A stretch of 42,958 bases of DNA, taken from Phytophthora quininea (taxonomy: Eukaryota > Oomycota > Peronosporomycetes > Peronosporales > Peronosporaceae). The translations under genes and the position numbers were made by a program. Below are positions 32,280 through 41,300 of the stretch, one piece after another (position 1 is the first letter of the stretch; each line of letters starts with the position of its first letter). Under the pieces are notes generated by a model. The model was not told where the DNA came from, did not search any database, and saw only the letters and a list, made by a program, of their open reading frames with translations. Location of the stretch: NCBI GenBank assembly GCA_011947345.1, contig JAAVTG010000923.1, forward strand, positions 1 through 42,958, read 5' to 3'.

Positions 32280-33240
32280 TTAGTGTTGTTTTTATTTTAA
32301 GGGACACTGACTCTGCGAGTCCTAGTTTCGGGACTGTACTTGGTTCTTGTATAGAACCGAAGGCTGAGAGCCTAGAGGCACAGACTCGGGGAGTCCAGCG
32401 TCTTCCTCTGTGCACATGCACTGCTACGCAGCCCCGCTGCATTGGGCTAGAGATAACGATGCTTCTGTGTCCTCTCAATGACATGGTGGGCTATTGGTCG
32501 ACAGATAGATTTCTCGGGCAGCTGGCTTTTATCGAGACCATGACACGAGATCGTTTGCAGCACATCCGAGGCGCGTTGCAGTTCCAGCCACTCGACCCGG
32601 TGAAATTTGCCACCGTACGCGACTTCCTTTATCGCTGTAGGTGATTGCTCCAACACTTTCAGAAGAGGTTTGCGGAGACAGCTGTACCCTTGGGCACAAG
32701 TAGCCTTGACGAGATCTCTGCGAGGACGAAAGCGCTCTCGCGCGAAAACCTACTTGCCATCGAAGCTCGTCAAATATGGGCTACGATTCTATGCTATTGT
32801 AGGGTAAGATTCCCTGTACGTTAACTCCGTTTGGGACAATGGATCTGGCAATGCCACTCGGTCGACGCCTGCTGATCGATACACGCACTTGTCCCCGTCG
32901 TTGCGTATACCCCTCTACAACGCGCTTTCGTTACCGGAAATCAACATTGATGCAAAGTCGCCTATGACTCTGTGGATAGCAATGATCGGCCATCAAACCA
33001 GAGCTGTCAGATCCCCCAGAGGTCACCGCTTATTAGTGTCCGACAATTTCTACACGCGACACACTTACGCACGCACCATCAGTACAGTGCGTTTCATTTT
33101 TAAGGAATTATTGGTAACAACGCGCCACAACTGCAGGACGTGTTAGAAGCTATTGCACGTGCTCCAATGAGTGATCCTGTGTCATTCACGAGAAAACGTA
33201 GCAACAGAACGATAACACCAGTTAGTGAGCTCAAACTACC
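32280..33240 (+). pseudogene. PiggyBac-family transposase relic
   Basis: Fragments in several plus-strand frames follow the PiggyBac DDE domain. The first is YWSTDRFLGQLAFIETMTRD with RLQHIRGALQFQPLD (32490-32600), the N-terminal block before the first catalytic Asp. Then come YPWAQVALTRSLRGRKRSRA-type sequence with SKLVKYGLRFYAIVG (32680-32805), MTLWIAMIGHQTRAV (32964) and LLVSDNFYTRHTYA (33035), the conserved DNFYTRHTLA block with a catalytic Asp. Many frame changes and missing segments show a decayed copy. TTAA target sites and terminal repeats were not found. Confidence 0.75.
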
Positions 33241-34620
33241 ACAGAAAGACTAACACCAGCCAAATGCATGTTCTTACCCTTTCCAAGTTGTCTGGTCATA
33301 GCTGTAGAAGCTTTCTCCGCGTATACATAGGTAACGTGCCGTGCAGCTTCCCCGTCTGGATGTAAATGAAGATACGGCTGAGTGGCGCGCGAAGAGCCTG
33401 TCGACGACAGCGGCAAGAGCGTCTGGAGTGCATTTCCTGCGCTCGAGCCTTCGGTGCAGCCCCGTACGTGGTTCACGTGCAAGGCAAGCGCCCGCACCAT
33501 CCGAATAGGTCACTGGTGTTCGGGGGCATCTTGGTCGAATCTCTGAGAAGCCAGAATAGGCAGATAGAGGTTATTTGTGCCCCAACGGTGAATTTCGATT
33601 GATTTGATTTTTGAATCTCGCGCCATAACCCTTTGGCTACCCTTGGCTGTGTGCGTCGACCACTTGGGTGGTTTGAAGAGTTCCGGCTATTTCCTCTGGA
33701 ATCGGTTGTACCAACGAAACATAGTACGACCGGATATTCTGCCTCCTGATTATGTCGGTAAGGTGTACGAATAATGCAGTACGATAGCTTTTTATCGAAA
33801 CGGGTCTGCATACATGTTGTGCACAAGTCAGTGCTTGTGCTCGCTCTTGTTGGTGGCAATGTGTTGCTCCTTACAGGTGTTGTGGAGGCAGCGCTCTTGC
33901 TGCCGCTGCTCTTCCTTGGCGATGGCGCTCCTGTGGCTTGTACCAGCCATCGGGATAATACGGGACTGCCATGTCCATCAGATGGATGAGAGATCCAGAA
34001 AATTTACATGAGGCAATCTCACTGTTTAGTCAAGCGAAGCCACGAGAGTCTTGTCTGTCATTTTCTAAAGCGTGTTTCGGGTTAAAATTAACTTCATGAA
34101 TTTGGTATAAAATCCTTCATACGTTCCTAACGAGCGTCAACAGGTTTTGTCCATCGCCACAAAGAGAATGCCGACTGCCCAGCGACAGGGAACGGCCCTC
34201 CCCCGCCCCCATTAAATCAACATATAAGAATGAGGGGTATCTAGTTCAGCTCCTCCGATTCTTCAGTCAAAACTTATGCACAAGGGGATTTGCTACACCT
34301 ACTACAGCAATTAGTGCTAACAACATTTGTGAAGCATCATTTCGAACGTGTGCACCACAATTAGAGTTATTAACACTGATTGAAAACTGACACTATACAG
34401 TGATGTATCTAAATAGCGAATGCTTGATATTTAATATGATGTATAAAGTCATCAGAGGCTTTTTGCACTCTTCCAGTATGGTATCTACTGGATTAGTGAA
34501 GATCTTTCAACCAATGGGCAACAGTGATTACTATTCCACCAATGAGATCACTACATTCCTAAGATTCTGCCAACCATCAGCAGCCGAGGGCATCAGGGAA
34601 AACTCAAGATTTTGAGAGAA
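33241..34620. other. Non-coding region, no gene supported
   Basis: About 1.4 kb of mixed sequence. Antisense open frames at 33231-33859 have no recognisable motif. The part from 34070 onward is AT-rich. Decayed transposon DNA is likely, but I cannot name it. Confidence 0.45.
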
Positions 34621-34706
34621 ATGCAACAGCTAAAGATTCTCACGTCACATTATCAAATTCACTGCTTCGAAGAGCTCGTGGTTCCATCAAAAGACCATTC
34701 CAGAAG

Positions 34707-35230
34707 GAAGATTTTTTCGGGTCAACCGCTGCGCAGGTCAAATTTTGGTCAACACTTTTTCCGGGTCAAAATCGGGTCAATTTGACCATTGACCGTTCTT
34801 ATATTTATTTATTTATGATACCTCTAATTACTTATATCACTCAGAAATATACTTACTTACAGTTATGATAATTGAACGCCCTTTTACTCTGATTACGTGT
34901 AGCACCTTGAGACCTTAGAGAGGCGCCACGACAACCGGAGCGCAGCGAAGGTCTGTCAGGGACGGCGCTTAGGCCGGATGCGTTTTGCTAAGTAGTAGGT
35001 TCTATCTAATCCGCGCGGGATCATTGCCCGCCACGAGCGAAGCGAAGTAAGCGGTGCAAACGCCGCGCAACTGTGGAGCGTAGCGACCGAAGCGATTTTA
35101 TAAAGAACCTCTCGAGGGTGATAAGATTTGATCCATATTTGACCCGCGAAAAGTTTGACCCGATTTTGATCCGGAAAAAGTGTTGACCCGGATTTGACCT
35201 GCGCAGCGGTTGACCCGGAAAAAGGTTTTC
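34707..35230. mobile_element. 524-bp MULE-like MITE with 9-bp target site duplication
   Basis: Inverted arms 34707-34780 and 35155-35230 match over about 75 bp, including a perfect block around GGGTCAACCGCTGCGCAGG. The element is flanked by direct TTCCAGAAG at 34698-34706 and 35231-35239. Nine bases is the usual MULE target duplication length. Removing the element and one TSD rejoins the pogo reading in frame (IKRPFQ to KRPRLTKH). The arms are themselves built from repeated GGGTCAA words. The interior has no ORF and contains gagcgaagcg-type repeats at 34935-35095. Confidence 0.88.
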
Positions 35231-36105
35231 TTCCAGAAGCGTCCTCGCCTCACAAAACATCATGAGCTGCAATTTTGTGACGGCTGACGTGCTTTTCCTG
35301 ACTCCATCTACAGCGATCTTGCAGCCTGGGCACTAGCAGAGTTTACACTCTTAAGAAAGCCGTCAAAGCAGCTGATCGGTCGGGTGCTGCGCTCCGAGGT
35401 CATGCTGCGTCATCTTACACCCAATTGCCTCGGTCGCTGCAAGCCAAGACCGGCCTTCCAGCTGCAACTAGACCAGAATATCGTCGAGTTCGTGGTGTGG
35501 TGCGAGAACATGTAGCTCGCCCTCTCCGGAGACATGATCGTCGCAAGGCGAGGTGGGTGCTACAACGGCTCGGTGTTTCTCGAGTCTTCTGGACTCGCTT
35601 GGGAAGGTCATCACTGCAACGGCTTCAGCAGCGTTATGGAATTCGGTGGAGACGCTCGTATGGTGAAGATGGGGATGTAGAGCTTAAATCTGATCTACGC
35701 CAGGTAATCCGTTCCTACGCTTACGGAGACGAGTATAATATGGATGAAACAAGCTTTTTCTACGACAACGTGCCAAGGGATCACTCTGCATCGGTGACGC
35801 TCCTTCTTTGAAGCAAGACAAGTCTCGGTTGGCATTAGCGGTCTGTACTAATGCTACAGGAACTGACAAGATGCCTCTTCTCAAGCCTCGGTGGCTAGCC
35901 AAAAGCCCGAAGACACGCTATACGCGTCTACCAATAAGGCCTGCTTCGAGCTCAAGACCGTCACACATTTGTCCTCGTGGACAACGCATCGTCCCACAAC
36001 ACCGAAGGACTCGCGCTCACCAACGTGCGCGTTGAGAAGCTCCCTGCCAATACTACCTCCCAGCTTCAACCGCTAGACCAGGGAATCATCTCCTGCGTTA
36101 AACGC

Positions 36106-36429
36106 TGTTGGCGGGTATGCTGTCACACGCTTGTGTGGGCAGAATCGTACGACTTGGGTGTGCGTACATATGTGTGGGTAGAATCGTACGACTTGGGTGT
36201 GCGTACAAGTCATACGACTCGTGTGTATTTAAGCCAGTGTGTGTTTGAGAGCGGTGGGCGCGTGTTTTTACGGTGGTGCGTTTCTATTCAGAACTGGCTA
36301 CAAGGACAAGAACAGGAGATTTAGTGGACGGAACGCAGGACAGAGAGTGCCAGTAAAAGCAGCTAGCACTGACTGAATCACACTCACTTTTCATTTTCCA
36401 ATCTCGACCACAAGTCCTTCTTCCACTCA
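36106..36429 (+). mobile_element. 324-bp solo LTR with 5-bp target site duplication
   Basis: The segment starts TGTTGG and ends ACTCA, thus TG...CA, and is flanked by AACGC at 36101-36105 and 36430-36434. It contains a TATA-like gtatttaag at about 36223. A 37-bp direct repeat at 36132-36168 and 36171-36207 (one mismatch) lies upstream of it, as enhancers do in U3. TGTTGG ends are common in Copia LTRs, but orientation and superfamily are inferences. It sits within the pogo coding sequence right after VKR, and no internal retrotransposon sequence remains. It therefore formed by recombination between two LTRs. Confidence 0.85.
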
Positions 36430-36595
36430 AACGCAAAACCAACTTCCTTTTAGCGCGATGTTCTACGCAAGAAGATGGAGTATGCATTGGATGTTGCTGA
36501 TGAAGGCATCGAGAACCCCTACAAAGTTGGTCCCTTGAAAGCCGTCGAGTGGTGTTTAGAAGCGTGGCACGGTCTTCTATTCAAACTATAGTACA

Positions 36596-37034
36596 CTACT
36601 GGTTGCGTTCCTCTTTGTCCTCTAAGGCAGACGTTAGCTTCATACTATAGTATACCAGTACAATTGTGGTTTTGTGAAATGAGGCATGGCCTTCAGCATC
36701 AAATAACTCTTGATCCTTTTGTGCATATCAGGCGGTCGCTATTCAGACACATCACCATGCATGGTACAACAAATTAGTGTTCGTGTGATACACTGAATCT
36801 ATATGATATCTAATGCTAGTATGGCAGCATCCGGCGATACCTCGCTCCGGTTGCTAAAGGGGCATTGCTGAACAGTATATTCCAAAGTGTAGTTCAGCAT
36901 CGCCCCCGACAGGCATATCAATTTGAAAAGGGTTCAAGCGGCCTTTCAGTTCGCTCATCACATTCCCCTCGCCTCAAGCAAAGAACGCGATTTCCCCAAG
37001 ACAAACACGCAGACGTTAGGACACTGGAGCAGCC
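36596..37034. other. Region between pogo relic and the next gene
   Basis: It contains two copies of actatagta (about 36581 and 36644), the second inside the palindrome tactatagta. There is also a short hairpin, tgctgaac...gttcagca, near 36867-36900. These may be remnants of pogo or MITE ends; no matching left end was found. The promoter of the gene at 37035 presumably lies in the last 150 bp. Confidence 0.4.
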
Positions 37035-38066
37035 ATGCCAAGTGCGGCCATGAGTGTACGTTAAACAGTTGCGCTCTCAACTGACTGCTGTGTACGTGTG
37101 TTTCGACTTGGTTATCAGCAGAGCGATCCCCTCAGGCAGCATTGGCAGTGAAAGAGGACGGGACGACACACTCTATGTGTGAGAAGCACAAAACGCATCC
37201 GGTCGAGAAGCTTCGAGCGCGGCGAGCAAAGCAAACGTCGAGATCTCTCGCTCCCCTCCAATGTCAATACCCTGGAGGGTGCACGAAAGAAAGATCGATT
37301 AAGTTGAACGGAGAACGTCATTGGTTGTGTGAGGACCACCGAGACCGCCAAAACGCGTTGGCACGAGAGCGTTATCGGCGTGCAGCACCAAAGAATGGCA
37401 ACAGCAACGTCGGGCAAGAGGCGTTATCTTCTACTCCTATCAAGGGCGTCAATGTGGCTAGCACCTTGTCGTGCGATGGCAAAGCGGCTGACAACACGAA
37501 AACGAGTTCGAAACAGAAGAAGAGAAGCGTGGTGCAGAAGGAAAATACACCAGGTGTATCAAGCAAGAGACTTCGCCTGTCCAGTGTCCATCCCCAGTGG
37601 ATGTGCCACGCGTTGGAAACCAAGCAATCCCGGCACCTATGACTTCCGCACGACGCCACGCTGTGAACGTGGCTGACACTGCCCAGAGAAATACCGATGA
37701 AGAGAAGCCTGTTACCACGGAGTCGCGATCGACCAATATTTCTCCTTCAACTGTCTACATGCTGATTCCTGTGGCTGTTGGTGGAACGGAGCAGCACCAA
37801 TTTCGTAGCGTGCTTGGAGTGTGTCAGGGCCAGCCTGTCGTACCACCAGAGATCCGCAATATCTCCACTTTGTTATCGCGTATTGACGTGGCAGCGGAAC
37901 CCCGAGGGCGACGCCGCGCACACAAAATCACGGCTTGCCCGATGAAACTCGCTGTGATCTGACTGAATCAGAGCGCTTGCAAACGTTGCAACGAATGGCT
38001 CAAGATCCCCGGTTCATGGGTATTTGCACGGAAATCTGGAAATTGCACGAGGCCACGGCGGGTTAG
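37035..38066 (+). CDS. Small Cys/His-repeat protein, oomycete type, function unknown
   Basis: A probable first exon (MPSAAM, ATG 37035) is followed by an intron of about 65 nt (gtgtacgt near 37054 to ttatcag at 37118). The main exon then reads SMCEKHKTHPVEKLRARRAK, CQYPGGCTKERSIKLNGERH and WLCEDHRDRQNALARERYRR. The C-x5-C...W-x-C-x2-H pattern, preceded by a second C-x2-H, suggests a small zinc-binding module next to basic helices, as in DNA- or RNA-binding proteins. Downstream parts are in shifted frames. Adding one base at C-run 37592-37595 and one at A-run 37924-37927 gives a continuous protein ending in RMAQDPRFMGICTEIWKLHE and a TAG at 38064. Both slips are homopolymers, so the gene is probably intact. 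AATAAA occurs at 38102-38107. I know no named family. Confidence 0.7.
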
Positions 38067-38358
38067 ATTCGATCTGCGAATTCCTTTGCGCTTTGGAGAC
38101 CAATAAACATTCGTTTTAGCCGCGTTGGTAGAGTTCGTTTAATCTTGACAGGGTTACTCTGCTGCCCCTTGATTGTGTGTATTTGAAGCATCCCTGTCGT
38201 GTATGTACGTTGCAGTTAGTGCAAGTGATCGTGATGCAGTTATTTCTTTGCTAAGACATACCTTGTTGATGTGCCTCGGTAGCCCAGTACCACATGCTAG
38301 CAGCAAATGTGGTAGCTTCAGGCGCATGACGCGGCGAAATGGCGGAGGTTCACCAAAC
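38067..38358. other. Gene 3' end and candidate Helitron 3' flank
   Basis: The left part is the 3' region of the Cys/His gene, with AATAAA at 38102. Further right, taccacat (38288-38295) pairs with atgtggta (38307-38314) to form an 8-bp hairpin with an 11-base loop. It lies 45-70 bp past the Helitron helicase stop codon on the element's 3' side. Helitrons carry a hairpin near their 3' end, but the CTRR terminus could not be fixed. Confidence 0.35.
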
Positions 38359-41300
38359 TTATCGAGGAGCCATCCTGGCGTTGTGAGATCGCGCAGCTTC
38401 TTTCATCTTGGTGAATAATAGTAACGCTTCAGCTTCTGTTGTTTTTACTGCTGCCAAAACGCGGGCATCCTCGCGTTGGAATGCTAAAGCTTGCTGCAGT
38501 GTTGCTGTTAACTTATCCAAGATGAGCCTCTGCGTGATTACTATCGAATCGCGGGTTCGTATGCGAGATAGCGCAACGTACGCGAAGGCAACATTCGGAA
38601 TAGAATTTGAAATGAACACTATGTAGTTGCACGTCAAGCCCTGCACTTTGTGAACTGTCAACGCGTAAGCCAACCGGAGAGGTATTCCTCTTCGTACTAC
38701 TCGCACATCGCTTGACGTTTTACCCCAAGATACCTCTTTCGGTATGATAGGCACAATATTTGGGACGCCATCCAGCAGAGAGGGCCTAAGTACGTGTCGG
38801 TGATCTGAATCAAAACAATGGGCAGTTCACTGCCTTGGGTAAACAGAAAGTCGTATATTATAACATTGGTCCCATTGCACAAGCTCGCCATCTGCGCCAT
38901 ATTAAATGAAAGCGTCACAGGGGCACCTACACTGAGTTTGACATTACTGGCCACTACACGATCGTGATCTGGGTTAGGAAGTAATGCTTCTTTTAACAGA
39001 GCATTTACTGTTCCCGCAGGAATGTCCCTTTTAGCTGTCAGTCGTTTCTGCTGAACGAAGTGTTGCGATTTAATGTGAACAATTGGGAATTTGATGCTCG
39101 AACTCTCTTATCATTTGCAGCGTCTACATCGACATTTTTGTAGGCAATATGTTTATCTTGGGCGATCCATTCTGGCTGATCTATCTCTTGCAAGCACCTC
39201 GAGTTAAAAAGCGCAATGTCAGCTGCTGTTGGAGCTCTTTTGCGCAATCTACTTAATGCCTCAAACCATTCCGGGTCTTCCTTACCTCGATTTTGGCTAG
39301 TGAGGGTACAAACGCGCTCGATACCTTTCCAGATCTCTCTCCCTCTACGCTGTACACCATTTGCGATTTTCGATATCGGAGTCGACAAAGCACTAGGCAG
39401 AACGGGATCCAACTGAGCTGCATCTCCGGTAAAGTACACATCTCACCCTCCGAACAGCTCGTTCGAGTGATCAGGCCATATCTCACGCATCCTTTGATTA
39501 ATCCAATACAGCATTCCTCATGATATCATGCTAAACTCATCTATTATAACAAGATGGACATCTTTGTACTCCTGTTGCATCTGTTTTAATCTTGTAGGAC
39601 CCGATTTTGATTCTAGTATAGATTTATAAGGTAAGGAAAATGCGTTTCGCGAGAAAGAGGTAAATGCCAAAGCTGAGCAAAGTGTCTTACCCTTTATATT
39701 GAAAGCTGCGGTTCCTTGATGAGCTAGCAGAAGGACACGTTTAGACTTTCTTCTCGTAGCTTTATGCTCGCCAAAAACGGCATGAACGTCTTTCACGATA
39801 TGTTTGATTAGCCAGCTTTTCCCGGACCCACCCTCGCCATTTATAATAAGATGAAGAGGTTTACAGTGTGTAAGATCTAGCGAGCTTTTGAACCTCTCTC
39901 TCGATTGCTGCATTGCAAGTGCGAAAGGTATCCATTGTGACTCGGCCATTATCTCGGATTCGTTCGAGTCATCATCCTCTCTAGATATTGGATATCGATA
40001 GTGGGAAGAACTGGTGTCAGCATTACTTAGCTCACGGTTTAGCTTACGGATCTCTTTACTTGCATCCAACCAAGGCTTTAAGCATCCTTTTAGAAAGTTA
40101 CTTGCCTTTTCAACTACCTCCGGCGAGTAGTCATGCTTTGGTTTCCACTCCGTACTACCGTTAATACTATGAGAACACGCGCTATTTGCTTCCACGTCGG
40201 GTTCTTCTTGTGGCTCGCTGTTAGTAGAATTACTGACAAATACGTACTCAGAAGAAGGTAGGGAAGTAAGGCAGCAAGATTCTCGTGAATTTTTCAAAAG
40301 GTCTAGCTTATGTTGGCGAGCAATCTTTGCGTTAGATTCTTCTAGGAGTTCGTTATCGAGCTGTGATTCCTGCGCGTTTAAAAACGCCTCAATACATTCT
40401 TCATCAGTGTGAGGAAGGTCGTCTAACGTTCGCCAGGGTACGTAAAAGAAAATTTCCGAGAAGCAGAAACTCGGGTTGGAGACGTCGGGCTTCATCCAGG
40501 GTGACTTTTGAACGACAGCCTGCTTACTTCGATGTTTAATCCAGCCTTCTCCGTCTAGGCGCTTCCAAGTCTTTGTTGCGGCTTTCGTTCTTCCTGCAGA
40601 ATCACATAGTTCAAATTGCTCAACAAAAGACGCAAAACTCATCTCATCAAACATTTCGTTGGTAGGCCGATTCATGTAAGCCCTCTCAATGGGTTCAATC
40701 CGGAGTGTTGCCGTACAACCACAATCGGCCAATGCAGCAAGTTCACGAACATTGTGAGGTTCAACTCTGTAGTATCGTTCATTGTGGCGCAAGGACTTTA
40801 CTTTCACTATAGGCCGTGACTTGCTATGCATTGGAAGACTTCGGAGAAGAATGTATATTGCTTCTGGCGCTCCCACCTCTCGAACAGACAGTGTTGCGTT
40901 AGCGACACGCTTTAAAATGGAGTGGTAAGCTAGATTTGGGTCGCACCGTTGAATTGCTTTGGAAATAATGCGCCTAAATTTTAATGTATCGGGCTCCGCC
41001 TTGCTCACGTAGGCTCCAGCGTACTCAGCAGCGCCGTAGGAATTTCCAATTAGCTGTAAGTCCATATTGGCACGCCAGCACGACAACAAATGTGGTGAGT
41101 AATTATTTGTCGTAGAGACTGATCGCTTCAGCAGAACCTTCATTAAGGGTGTTCCGTCTGAAGCAAAGCTTGTATCTATTTTGGTTGTTGTTTGCAGCTC
41201 TTTGGGTACCCAAAACAACAGGCAGACCCCTTCTTCCGGCAGGAAGAATTTGCATTGCAGATATGTTGTTGGACTCGATTTACCAGACGCGACAAATCGC

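Larger units (their letters stand above)
34621..36595 (+). pseudogene. pogo/Tigger-like DDE_1 transposase relic with two nested insertions
   Basis: The N-terminal helix-turn-helix region (RPRLTKHHELQF, DLAAWALAEFTLLRKPSKQL) begins just left of a MITE and resumes at 35240. LQLDQNIVEFVVWCENM, YGIRWRRSYGEDGDV and EYNMDETSFFYDNVP (first catalytic Asp) follow. Then come LALAVCTNATGTDKMPLL, FVLVDNASSHNTEG (second Asp) and LPANTTSQLQPLDQGIISCVKR (third Asp). A solo LTR interrupts immediately after VKR. The reading resumes with RKKMEYALDVADEG and ENPYKVGPLKAVEW (36470-36560). Single-base frame changes occur near 35280, 35510, 35800 and 36480. The DDD order and PNTTSxLQPLDQG block are diagnostic of the pogo group. 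Confidence 0.85.

Noticed and set aside
33231..33859. Overlapping minus-strand frames right of the PiggyBac relic
   Set aside because: Composition is not clearly protein-like, and I could not match any transposase block on either strand. Left as unassigned DNA.
36581..36656. Two actatagta words as pogo terminal repeats
   Set aside because: Both lie at the right side and no matching inverted partner was found left of 34621, so element ends cannot be claimed.
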